DNA from: Oscillospiraceae bacterium
GTDB taxonomy: Bacteria; Bacillota; Clostridia; Oscillospirales; Oscillospiraceae
Length of the DNA stretch: 5,470 nucleotides
Direction of reading: 5' to 3'
NCBI GenBank assembly: GCA_902783825.1
Contig: CACZSJ010000101.1
Span: 1 to 5,470 of the forward strand
A program made the translations under genes and the position numbers. Numbering within the stretch: position 1 is the first letter of the stretch; each line of letters opens with the position of its first letter. Shown in pieces: positions 1-5,224 of this stretch. The notes below the pieces were generated by a model. That model was given only the letters and a program-made list of their open reading frames with translations. It was not told the DNA's origin and made no database searches.

Positions 1-1
1 C

Positions 2-247
2 CTCCAGGACATCGGCGCCTTTCTCCGCTGGCTGCTGGAGGAAGAGCGCCTGCGGGATCTGGCCCTGCAGTCCGGTCTGGCGCCGGTACACGCCTGCGCC
101 GCTCCGGAAGCCGGGCCGCTGACCACACCCCTCTGGGAAGTCAGCACAAGCCGCAGCCTCTTCTTTCCCGACGTCAACCCGGATTACCGGGACAACGCCG
201 CCGAATTCGAGGCTCGCTTTCGCGCCGCACTGGAGCGGCTGGCTTGA
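2..247 (+). CDS. C-terminal fragment, possible extracellular solute-binding protein
   Basis: An open frame runs in from the left edge and ends at a TGA at 245-247, leaving 81 residues. Codon use is strongly GC-biased at third positions, like the neighbouring genes, so I take it as real coding sequence. Near the left edge the protein reads AFLRWLLEEERLRDLALQSG followed by LAPVHA. This resembles the late helix of family 1 (UgpB-like) solute-binding proteins, where a segment like 'FL+W...E...R.....SGY.PV' is common. The rest (PLWEVSTSRSLFFPDVNPDY, then an acidic and arginine-rich terminal helix ending ALERLA) I do not recognise. No zinc CxxC pairs are present, so it is not HypA, the usual partner upstream of hypB. 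If the assignment is right, the protein would be a lipid-anchored binding component of an ABC importer. The family call rests on a short resemblance only; the open frame itself is well supported. Confidence 0.55.
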   Translation, partial: LQDIGAFLRWLLEEERLRDLALQSGLAPVHACAAPEAGPLTTPLWEVSTSRSLFFPDVNPDYRDNAAEFEARFRAALERLA

Positions 248-272
248 AATTCCCGCCGCCCTGTGCTATCAT
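244..272 (+). promoter_or_regulatory. SigA-type promoter of hypB
   Basis: TTGAAA (244-249) and TATCAT (267-272) are separated by exactly 17 nt, and a TG at 264-265 one base before the -10 makes it an extended -10 promoter. The -35 box overlaps the stop codon of the upstream gene (245-247), so hypB can be transcribed on its own. The start would fall near 279-281, giving a 5' leader of about 35 nt. This is a pattern match to the vegetative consensus, not a mapped start. Confidence 0.75.
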
Positions 273-289
273 GACTGCGCTGCGTAGTT

Positions 290-310
290 CATCTTATACG
301 ATATGAGGTG
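290..310 (+). promoter_or_regulatory. hypB Shine-Dalgarno site within a potential RNA hairpin
   Basis: The ribosome binding site is GAGGTG at 305-310, 5 nt before the ATG at 316, which supports that start. In RNA, CAUCUUAU (290-297) can pair along its full length with AUGAGGUG (303-310) around a 5-nt loop. That gives eight base pairs, two of them G-U. The 3' arm contains the whole ribosome binding site, so the fold would hide it. The stem is AU/GU-rich and probably only moderately stable. The pairing is seen directly; a regulatory role is inference. Confidence 0.5.
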
Positions 311-315
311 TCAAT

Positions 316-984
316 ATGGAAGGATACAGAATCCTGGAGATCAAGCAAAGCGTGTTTGAAAACAACGACCGGGAGGCCGATCTGCTGCGGGAGGAGCTGA
401 AAGGAAACAAGACCTTTCTGCTGAATTTGATGAGCTCCCCCGGCTCCGGCAAGACCACCACCCTGAAGGCCACCATCGCTGCCCTGAAGGACGAGTTTCG
501 CATCGGCGTCATGGAGGCGGATATCGACTCGGACGTGGACGCTGCCACCATTGAGCAGACCGGGGTCAAGGTCATCCAGCTGCACACCGGCGGCATGTGC
601 CACCTGGACGCGGGCATGACCCGGCAGGGTCTGGAGGGCATGGGCGTGGAGGACGTGGATTTTGCCATCCTGGAAAACATCGGCAATCTGGTCTGCCCGG
701 CGGAGTTTGACACCGGCGCGGTGAAAAACGCCATGATCCTCTCCGTCCCCGAGGGCCACGACAAGCCCTTGAAGTACCCGCTGATGTTCTCCATCTGCGA
801 CGTGCTGCTGATCAACAAGATCGACGTGCTCCCTTATTTTGACTTTGACATGGCCGCCTGCGAGCGCTATGTGCATAAGCTCAATCCCAAGATGCAGATT
901 TTCCCCATCTGCGCCCGCACCGGCGAAGGCATCGAAGCCTGGACCGACTGGCTGCGCGCTCAGATCCGGGACTGGATCGGCTGA
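316..984 (+). CDS. hypB: Hydrogenase nickel incorporation GTPase HypB
   Basis: HypB is a cytoplasmic SIMIBI-class GTPase that, with HypA, delivers nickel to the large subunit of [NiFe]-hydrogenases (and in some bacteria to urease). This 222-residue protein is full length for the short form. It has a P-loop SSPGSGKT (40-47), the EADIDSD segment (67-73), the CHLDA metal motif (C95, H96), a third metal ligand in NLVCPAEFD (C127), the conserved PEGHDKPLKYP segment (145-155), the guanine-specificity motif NKID (167-170) and CARTGEG (199-205) as the G5 loop. C95, H96 and C127 correspond to the G-domain metal site at the dimer interface of characterised HypB proteins. The N-terminal CxxCGC high-affinity nickel site and histidine-rich stretch found in some homologues are absent. 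It has its own promoter. Neither hypA nor a hydrogenase gene adjoins it, so partner genes must lie elsewhere. A terminator begins 5 nt after the stop. The identification is secure. Confidence 0.97.
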   Translation: MEGYRILEIKQSVFENNDREADLLREELKGNKTFLLNLMSSPGSGKTTTLKATIAALKDEFRIGVMEADIDSDVDAATIEQTGVKVIQLHTGGMCHLDAGMTRQGLEGMGVEDVDFAILENIGNLVCPAEFDTGAVKNAMILSVPEGHDKPLKYPLMFSICDVLLINKIDVLPYFDFDMAACERYVHKLNPKMQIFPICARTGEGIEAWTDWLRAQIRDWIG

Positions 985-988
985 ATCT

Positions 989-1042
989 CAAAAAGGAAGA
1001 GGCCGGCGAGTCAAGCTTGACTCGCCGGCCTCTTCCTTTTTG
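989..1042. terminator. Bidirectional Rho-independent terminator (perfect palindrome)
   Basis: The two 27-nt arms are perfect reverse complements, centred between 1015 and 1016 on AAGCTT. The outer end of the left arm is an A-run (990-994) and that of the right arm a T-run (1037-1041), around a very GC-rich core (GGCCGGCGAG). Read in either direction, the RNA forms a long GC-rich stem followed by a U-tract. It lies between the convergent ends of hypB (stop at 984) and the ATP-cone gene (stop at 1055), so it should end transcription of both. Confidence 0.93.
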
Positions 1043-1054
1043 GCAGCTCCGGCC

Positions 1055-1318
1055 TCACTTTTTGTATTCCAAATACCGTCTGGCCGTGAGGGGAAAGCCC
1101 CGTTCGCACAAAAGCAGATAGACCCGATCCCGAATCTCCTGGGTGGTGATGATCTCTTCCTCCTGGGTCAGTCCCGCGAAGACCTCGTCCGCCAGGGCCA
1201 CCGCCATCTTTTCCGACAGCCGCTCCGATCCGCTGTCCGCTGCCGCCTTCAGGATGCTCTTTGCCACCTTCTCGTCGTCGTAGACGACCACATTGCCATT
1301 GCGTTTTGTGATTTTCAT
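1055..1318 (-). CDS. Free-standing ATP-cone domain protein
   Basis: This 87-residue protein is almost entirely one ATP-cone domain, the nucleotide-sensing fold found at the N terminus of class I and III ribonucleotide reductases and in the C-terminal half of the repressor NrdR. The N-terminal signature KRNGNVVVYDDEKVAKSI (5-22) matches the family's 'K+dG.vv.fd.eKia.aI', and the end ARRYLEYKK (79-87) matches its closing 'Ar.Yi.Yr'. There is no zinc ribbon, so it is not NrdR, and no catalytic domain. I chose the ATG at 1318 because AGGAGG (+ strand 1325-1330) lies 6 nt before it. A TTG start at 1390 would add 24 residues but overlaps the -35 box of the promoter. It could bind ATP/dATP or other nucleotides as a small sensor or partner subunit; its target is unknown. 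It has its own promoter and shares the terminator at its 3' end with hypB. Confidence 0.88.
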   Translation of the reverse strand: MKITKRNGNVVVYDDEKVAKSILKAAADSGSERLSEKMAVALADEVFAGLTQEEEIITTQEIRDRVYLLLCERGFPLTARRYLEYKK

Positions 1319-1324
1319 ACCGTT

Positions 1325-1330
1325 CCTCCT
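1325..1330 (-). promoter_or_regulatory. Shine-Dalgarno site of the ATP-cone gene
   Basis: The minus strand reads AGGAGG, a perfect match to the 16S rRNA anti-Shine-Dalgarno sequence, 6 nt before the ATG at 1318. It decides the start of the ATP-cone gene. Just upstream in the leader, CGCGG and CCGCG (+ strand 1333-1337 and 1342-1346) could form a small hairpin that leaves the site free. Confidence 0.9.
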
Positions 1331-1360
1331 GCCGCGGCGCTCCGCGCCTTTTCTGTCTGC

Positions 1361-1390
1361 AGTATACCACAGCTTCCCGGGGAAATTCAA
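1361..1390 (-). promoter_or_regulatory. SigA-type promoter of the ATP-cone gene, with palindrome in the spacer
   Basis: On the minus strand, TTGAAT (1390-1385) and TATACT (1366-1361) are 18 nt apart, with TGG directly before the -10 (extended -10). The start would lie near 1354, giving a leader of about 36 nt. The spacer holds a perfect inverted repeat, TTCCC-G-GGGAA (1374-1384), ending directly against the -35 box. That is a typical place for a repressor site, but I recognise no regulator for it. Confidence 0.75.
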
Positions 1391-1428
1391 TCGCTTCTTT
1401 GCCGCGTACGTGTCCGCGTCCTGTTTTT

Positions 1429-1833
1429 TCAGAAAATCGCGCCTCTCTCCGTCCTGTCCTCGATCAAATGCTCAAAGCCCTGAGCCACAATGGTGCGCAC
1501 ATGCTCGTCGGCCAGGGAATAATACACGGTCTTGCCTTCCCGGCGGCGGCCCACCAAATTGGCGTCCTTGAGCATACGCAGCTGATGCGAGATGGCCGAC
1601 TGGGTCATCCGCAGCAGCTCCGCAATGGCGCACACGCACATCTCCGACTCCATCAGCGCAAACAGGATTTTTGCCCGGGTGGGGTCGCCAAAGAGCTTAA
1701 ACAGATCCGCCAGCTCGCACAGCAGCGCATCCGTGGGAAGCTCCTGCCGGACCAGCTGCAAAATGGCCTCGTGTCTGTGTTCGCCGTCGGGGCACTGCGC
1801 CTCGCGGCAATGGTTTTCACCTTGTTTTTTCAT
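1429..1833 (-). CDS. ArsR/SmtB family metal-sensing repressor (CadC-like)
   Basis: This 134-residue protein is a winged-helix dimeric repressor that leaves DNA when it binds metal. The core starts around ELADLFKLFGDPTRAKILFAL (41-60). The recognition helix is TQSAISHQLRML (77-88) and the wing RRREGKTVYY (96-105). Two metal sites of the family appear complete. The alpha-3N (CadC-type) site has C66 and C68 in EMCVCA plus two N-terminal cysteines, C9 and C14. The alpha-5 (SmtB-type) site has D109, H111, H122 and E125 with the family's exact 2-11-3 spacing. The N-terminal tail also carries H8, H19 and H21. Such proteins usually sense Cd, Pb and Zn, sometimes Co or Ni. The start at 1833 has AGGAG 9 nt upstream. 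The gene has its own promoter and no adjacent metal efflux gene, so its target is unclear. I see no convincing terminator in the 38 nt before the ATP-cone promoter, so read-through into that gene is possible. Confidence 0.95.
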   Translation of the reverse strand: MKKQGENHCREAQCPDGEHRHEAILQLVRQELPTDALLCELADLFKLFGDPTRAKILFALMESEMCVCAIAELLRMTQSAISHQLRMLKDANLVGRRREGKTVYYSLADEHVRTIVAQGFEHLIEDRTERGAIF

Positions 1834-1863
1834 GGAATCTCTCTCCTGTGTCAGCCTGCTGGT

Positions 1864-1892
1864 ATGATAGCGCGCGCCAGTGGCGCTGTCAA
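1864..1892 (-). promoter_or_regulatory. Near-consensus promoter of the ArsR-family gene
   Basis: On the minus strand, the perfect -35 TTGACA (1892-1887) and -10 TATCAT (1869-1864) are separated by 17 nt. The -35 box lies 10 nt beyond the stop codon of the permease gene (1903-1905), so the regulator is transcribed independently of the transporter. The start would be near 1857, giving a leader of about 24 nt. Confidence 0.85.
1865..1891. promoter_or_regulatory. Candidate operator overlapping the ArsR-gene promoter
   Basis: TGATAGCGC (1865-1873) and GCGCTGTCA (1883-1891) form an inverted repeat with one mismatch in nine, separated by 9 nt and covering both promoter boxes. A second, shorter perfect repeat, GCGCCA-G-TGGCGC (1874-1886), is nested in the spacer in a different register. 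ArsR-family repressors typically bind inverted repeats at or between the -35 and -10 boxes of their own promoter, so autoregulation is plausible. The sequence is GC-rich, unlike the AT-rich 12-2-12 sites of known SmtB and CadC operators. Confidence 0.45.
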
Positions 1893-1902
1893 GTGCCCGC
1901 GC

Positions 1903-4900
1903 CTACTCCACGGCCTTCAAGGATTCGGCCATGTTGATTTTCTCCAGCTTGCCGTGCATGGCCAGATTGGTCAGCAGGGCGAAGCCGATGGTGATAGCGA
2001 AGGCCAGGGCATAGCTCAAGGGCGTGATGCGGATCTCGCAGCTCATGTTATCCACCACGATGGCCTGGATCACCACATAGTGCAGCAGCTTGCCCAGCGC
2101 CAGGCCGATGGCGGCCCCCAGCACGGCCAGCAGCCGGTTTTCCCGCAGCACGTAAGAGGCGGTCTCCCCGGGATAAAAGCCCAGCACCTTCACCGTTGCC
2201 ACCTCCCGCACCCGCTCGAGAATGTTGATGTTGGTCAGGTTGTAGAGGGTGATGAAGGCCAGCGCCCCGGAGCAGAAGATCAGCAGCAGCACCAGCAGAT
2301 TCATGCTGGCCATGGACTGCTCCATGCTCTGGCGCTCCTGCGCGGTCGAAGACACGTAGGTGACCCCCTCTTCGCCCCGCAGTCGAGCGCCCAGCCGGGC
2401 CGCGTCCACGCCGGCGCCGGCGCGCAGCAGGGCCGTGTTATGCCGGGGCGCGCCCAGAGAGGCCGTATCGGCAAACACGTAATGGCCCAGATAATTTTTG
2501 CACACGCCGCTCAGACGCAGGGCATACACGCTGCCGTCGTCCAAGCTCAGCTCCAGCTCGTCTCCCGGCTGCAAATCCAGGGTCTGGGCGATCTTTTCCG
2601 TGACCACCGCCTCTCCCGGCGCCGGGAAAGGTACATCCCCTTCCTCGTTCCACAGGCGGATGATCCCCGTCAGCGCTTCCTTCTCTGCGGCGATGAGCCG
2701 GGTGCTCTTTTCCCGTCCTTCCCCGCAGCGCAGGGTCACCGGCTCCTGCCAGGTCATAGCCCAGTCCTGGGCCTCCTTTCGCCAGAGAGCCGCCGCCGTC
2801 TCGTCGTCGGCAAAGTCCTCCGGATCCAGGCTCACCGCCAGATCATAGAGGAAGATTTCTTCATACTGATAATCGCAGATCCTGGCTACCGAGTCCCGGG
2901 CGCCAAAGCCCGTCACCAGCAGCGCCGTGCAGCCGCCGATCCCCAGCAGCATCATCAGAACCCGCAAGGGATGCCGGAAGGCGTTGCGCAGACTCAGCTT
3001 GCTCAGGAAGGGCAGCCGCCGCCACAGAGGCGTCAGGTATTCCAGCAGGATCCGGCGGCCCGCTTTGGGCGCCCGGGGCCGAATCAGCTCCGCCGGCTTT
3101 TCCCGCAGCTCCCGCCCACAGGCAAGCCAGGTGACCAGCAGCGTCCCCGGCACCGCCGCCGCCAGACAGAGTGCGCACATCAGGGGGCTGAAATAAAAGT
3201 CCAGCCTGGCATAGTCGTAGATGATGCCGTAGGCCACCCACACGATGTGAGGAATGGCCCAGGTTCCCAGGAAGAAGCCCGCCGCGCAGCCCAGCAGCGC
3301 CGCCGAACCCGCGTAAAGCAGGTACTTGCTCATCACCGCGCCGCTACCGTAGCCCAGGGCCTTCATGGTGCCGATGAGCGTCCGCTCCTCGCCCACCATG
3401 CGCGTCATGGTAGTCACACAAACCAGGGCCGCCACCAGGGCGAAGAAGATCGGGAACGCATCGGCCAGGCCGTCGATGATGCGCCCGTCGCTGTCGAAGG
3501 TGCGGTAGCCGGGATTGCTGTCCCGATCCAGGGTGTACACGTCCAGCTGCAGCTTGTCCGCCAGCTCCTGCCGGGCCTCCGCCAGCTCTGCCTCCGCGTC
3601 TTCCAGCTCCCGCAGCGCGTCCGCCAGCTCAGTCTCCGCGTCCTGCTTGGCCTGCTCGTATTCCTGCTTGCCCTTTTCCAGCTGATACCAGCCGTTGTCG
3701 ATCTGCCACTGGGCATCGAAGATCCTGTCTCGGTTCGCCGGGTATTCCGCTTCCGCCGCGTCCAGCTCTGCCTCCGCCGCGTCCAGCTCCGCTTTTCCTG
3801 CTTCCAGGGCCGCAAAGCCCTCCTGCAGCTGCGCCTCCTGCGCGTCCAGCTGAGCCGCGCCCTGCTCCAGCGCTTCCTGCCCGGCTGCCAGTTCCGCCTC
3901 CGGTCCGGCAAATTGGGCCTCGATGGCCGCAAGGCCCTCTTGCAGCTGGGTAAGACCCTCCTGCAGCTGGGTCATCGCCGCTTCCAGCGCGGCCCGCTCC
4001 TGCTCCGGGGCCTCTTCTCCCAGGGCCTCCAGAGCCGTTTGGGTTCCCGACAGCTGCTCCTGCAGCGCCGCCTGCTGCTCCAAAAGCGGCTGACAAACCG
4101 CAGCCTTTTCCGCCTGCAGGGTCTCCTGCCCCTGGCTCAAGCTCTGGCGCTGCGTCTCCAGCTCCCGGCGCGCCGCGTCCAGCTGCTCCCGTCCCTGGTT
4201 CAGTTCCTGTTCGCTGCGTGCCAGCGTTTCCCGGTTGGCGGCAATCTCCTGCCGGGCTGCCGGAATGGCGGCCATCCCCGCCTCTAACTGCTCCCGACTG
4301 GCGTCCAGCTCCTGCTGGCTCTCCCACAGTCTTGCCTTGGTTTTCTCGATCTCCTGTCGGGCGTCTTCCAGTTCCGTCTCCGCCTCGGCCTTTCCTTCTT
4401 CATAGTCCTGCCAGCCCTGGCGGAGCTCCTCTTCGGCCTCCGCGATCTCCTCCTCAGCCTCCTGGCGCAGCGTCGCCTGACGCAGCCGCCCCCGCTGGTT
4501 GAGCCGGGCTTTCACCGTCTCCGCCATCCGGTCACGCTGCTGCTCATAGGCCTCCGAATACAAAGTCCCGTCCAGATCGCACCACAGGGCGATCTCGTGG
4601 AAGATCTCCGAATCGAAGTCCTCCTCCATCAGATACAGAAAGGCCCGGACCCGGCCGGAGCCCAGGCTGGTATCGCCCCGGATATCGCTGATATAGCGGG
4701 GCGAGCGGCACAGGCCCACGATGGTATAGCTGCCGCCCGGCAACAGCTTCAGGGTGTCCTCGTCGTTATCCTCACTCAGACGGATGACCTTAGCCAGATC
4801 CTCCGCCCCAAACGCCCGGGCGTCGGCCAGACACTCCCCCGCCCGCTCCGGCAGACGGCCGGCCACCAGCACCGGTACATCCACCCGCCTGGGCAGCGTC

Positions 4901-5220
4901 TGCCAGTGATATACGTCCCGCTTTCCCTCAAAAAGAGCAAAGGCGTCGGCAAAGCAGGCGCCCTCCGCCTGGGCCACACCCTCCAGTCGGGCAAAGGCTT
5001 GCTCATCCTCCCGGCTGAAGCCAAGACTGGACAGCAGCCGGAAATCGTGGAAATGCTGGCGGCGCAAATAGCCATCCGCGGTGCCGCGCATGGCCGGATA
5101 GGAGCTTTTCAGCCCCGCGAAAAACCCGACGCCCAGGGCCACAATGGCCAGAATGGCCAGATAGCGCCCCAGACTCCGGCGGATGCTGCGCAGCAGCATC
5201 CGAAACGTACAGCGATTCAT
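1903..5220 (-). CDS. FtsX/MacB-type ABC transporter permease with extracytoplasmic coiled coil
   Basis: This 1105-residue membrane protein has two FtsX-type permease units and eight predicted membrane segments, roughly 19-38, 586-603, 632-655, 678-700, 751-771, 973-992, 1028-1050 and 1068-1088. After the first segment comes a large extracytoplasmic region (39-585): a globular part to about 245, then a long coiled coil (about 247-557) rich in Glu, Ala, Gln and Leu. A second extracytoplasmic domain spans about 772-972. The cytoplasmic coupling helices are visible as EERTLIGTMKALGYG (611-625) and ERVREVATVKVLGFYPGE (1002-1019), the family signature. Such permeases transmit ATP hydrolysis to the outside of the membrane (mechanotransmission) to export or extract substrates or control envelope enzymes, rather than import solutes. 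The start lies 4 nt after the stop of the ATPase gene, so they form one operon with likely translational coupling. The best ribosome-site candidate is a weak GGAG/GAGG stretch inside the end of the ATPase gene. The substrate cannot be read from the sequence. Confidence 0.93.
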   Translation of the reverse strand: MNRCTFRMLLRSIRRSLGRYLAILAIVALGVGFFAGLKSSYPAMRGTADGYLRRQHFHDFRLLSSLGFSREDEQAFARLEGVAQAEGACFADAFALFEGKRDVYHWQTLPRRVDVPVLVAGRLPERAGECLADARAFGAEDLAKVIRLSEDNDEDTLKLLPGGSYTIVGLCRSPRYISDIRGDTSLGSGRVRAFLYLMEEDFDSEIFHEIALWCDLDGTLYSEAYEQQRDRMAETVKARLNQRGRLRQATLRQEAEEEIAEAEEELRQGWQDYEEGKAEAETELEDARQEIEKTKARLWESQQELDASREQLEAGMAAIPAARQEIAANRETLARSEQELNQGREQLDAARRELETQRQSLSQGQETLQAEKAAVCQPLLEQQAALQEQLSGTQTALEALGEEAPEQERAALEAAMTQLQEGLTQLQEGLAAIEAQFAGPEAELAAGQEALEQGAAQLDAQEAQLQEGFAALEAGKAELDAAEAELDAAEAEYPANRDRIFDAQWQIDNGWYQLEKGKQEYEQAKQDAETELADALRELEDAEAELAEARQELADKLQLDVYTLDRDSNPGYRTFDSDGRIIDGLADAFPIFFALVAALVCVTTMTRMVGEERTLIGTMKALGYGSGAVMSKYLLYAGSAALLGCAAGFFLGTWAIPHIVWVAYGIIYDYARLDFYFSPLMCALCLAAAVPGTLLVTWLACGRELREKPAELIRPRAPKAGRRILLEYLTPLWRRLPFLSKLSLRNAFRHPLRVLMMLLGIGGCTALLVTGFGARDSVARICDYQYEEIFLYDLAVSLDPEDFADDETAAALWRKEAQDWAMTWQEPVTLRCGEGREKSTRLIAAEKEALTGIIRLWNEEGDVPFPAPGEAVVTEKIAQTLDLQPGDELELSLDDGSVYALRLSGVCKNYLGHYVFADTASLGAPRHNTALLRAGAGVDAARLGARLRGEEGVTYVSSTAQERQSMEQSMASMNLLVLLLIFCSGALAFITLYNLTNINILERVREVATVKVLGFYPGETASYVLRENRLLAVLGAAIGLALGKLLHYVVIQAIVVDNMSCEIRITPLSYALAFAITIGFALLTNLAMHGKLEKINMAESLKAVE
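3751..3792. repeat. 21-bp tandem duplication coding for the heptad AELDAAE
   Basis: Two adjacent 21-nt units (3751-3771 and 3772-3792) differ at 2 positions and encode residues 477-490 of the permease, the same heptad twice. The unit is exactly one coiled-coil heptad, so gain or loss of a copy changes arm length without disturbing frame or helix register. Confidence 0.85.
3931..3972. repeat. 21-bp tandem duplication coding for the heptad TQLQEGL
   Basis: Two adjacent 21-nt units (3931-3951 and 3952-3972) differ at 2 positions and encode residues 417-430 of the permease as two identical heptads. It is a second case of heptad-sized duplication in the same coiled coil, unrelated in sequence to the one at 3751-3792. 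Confidence 0.85.
5180..5202. repeat. Perfect inverted repeat just inside the permease gene
   Basis: CGGATGCTGC (5180-5189) and GCAGCATCCG (5193-5202) are perfect reverse complements around a 3-nt centre. In the permease mRNA this forms a 10-bp hairpin starting 18 nt after the first base of the start codon, within codons 7-14 (residues RMLLRSIR). It could affect translation initiation or mRNA stability at the ATPase-permease junction, or be a by-product of codons for a basic, hydrophobic N terminus. Confidence 0.6.
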
Positions 5221-5224
5221 GCCC

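Larger units (their letters stand above)
3550..4482 (-). other. Coding segment for the permease coiled-coil arm
   Basis: Residues about 247-557 are an almost continuous heptad-rich stretch with motifs such as EAEEEIAEAEEELRQG, ELDAAEA, QLQEGL and DAEAELAEARQELADK. Breaks occur at P320, P405, P440 and P494, so it could be several helices folding back as a hairpin rather than one rod. It lies between the first and second membrane segments and is therefore expected outside the membrane. The coding bias makes the opposite strand look open over a long distance, which is an artefact of composition. Confidence 0.85.

Noticed and set aside
178..191. CCCGG-ATTA-CCGGG inverted repeat within the first gene
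   Set aside because: It is short, inside coding sequence and without a T-tract; likely chance in GC-rich DNA.
289..876. Long minus-strand open frame opposite hypB
   Set aside because: hypB is certain by its GTPase and metal motifs; the antisense product is Gly/His/Val-rich without any recognisable domain or ribosome site.
1319..1390. N-terminal extension of the ATP-cone protein to a TTG at 1390
   Set aside because: The extension overlaps the -35 and -10 boxes, is not part of the ATP-cone domain, and the internal ATG at 1318 has a perfect AGGAGG at ideal spacing.
1402..1428. GC-rich CGCG...CGCG pairing next to a T-run on the plus strand as a terminator
   Set aside because: The stem is only 4 bp and the T-run faces the plus strand, where no gene ends. 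It would not terminate the minus-strand regulator gene.
2401..2430. GCCGGCGCCGGC palindrome inside the permease gene
   Set aside because: It encodes an Ala/Gly stretch in high-GC codons; simple composition explains it.
1399..4287. A 962-codon open frame on the plus strand
   Set aside because: It lies opposite the permease and regulator genes. Its product is a low-complexity mix of Gln, Leu, Arg and His with no domain, as expected from the antisense of Glu/Ala/Leu/Gln coiled-coil codons in GC-rich DNA. The minus-strand proteins have clear family motifs.
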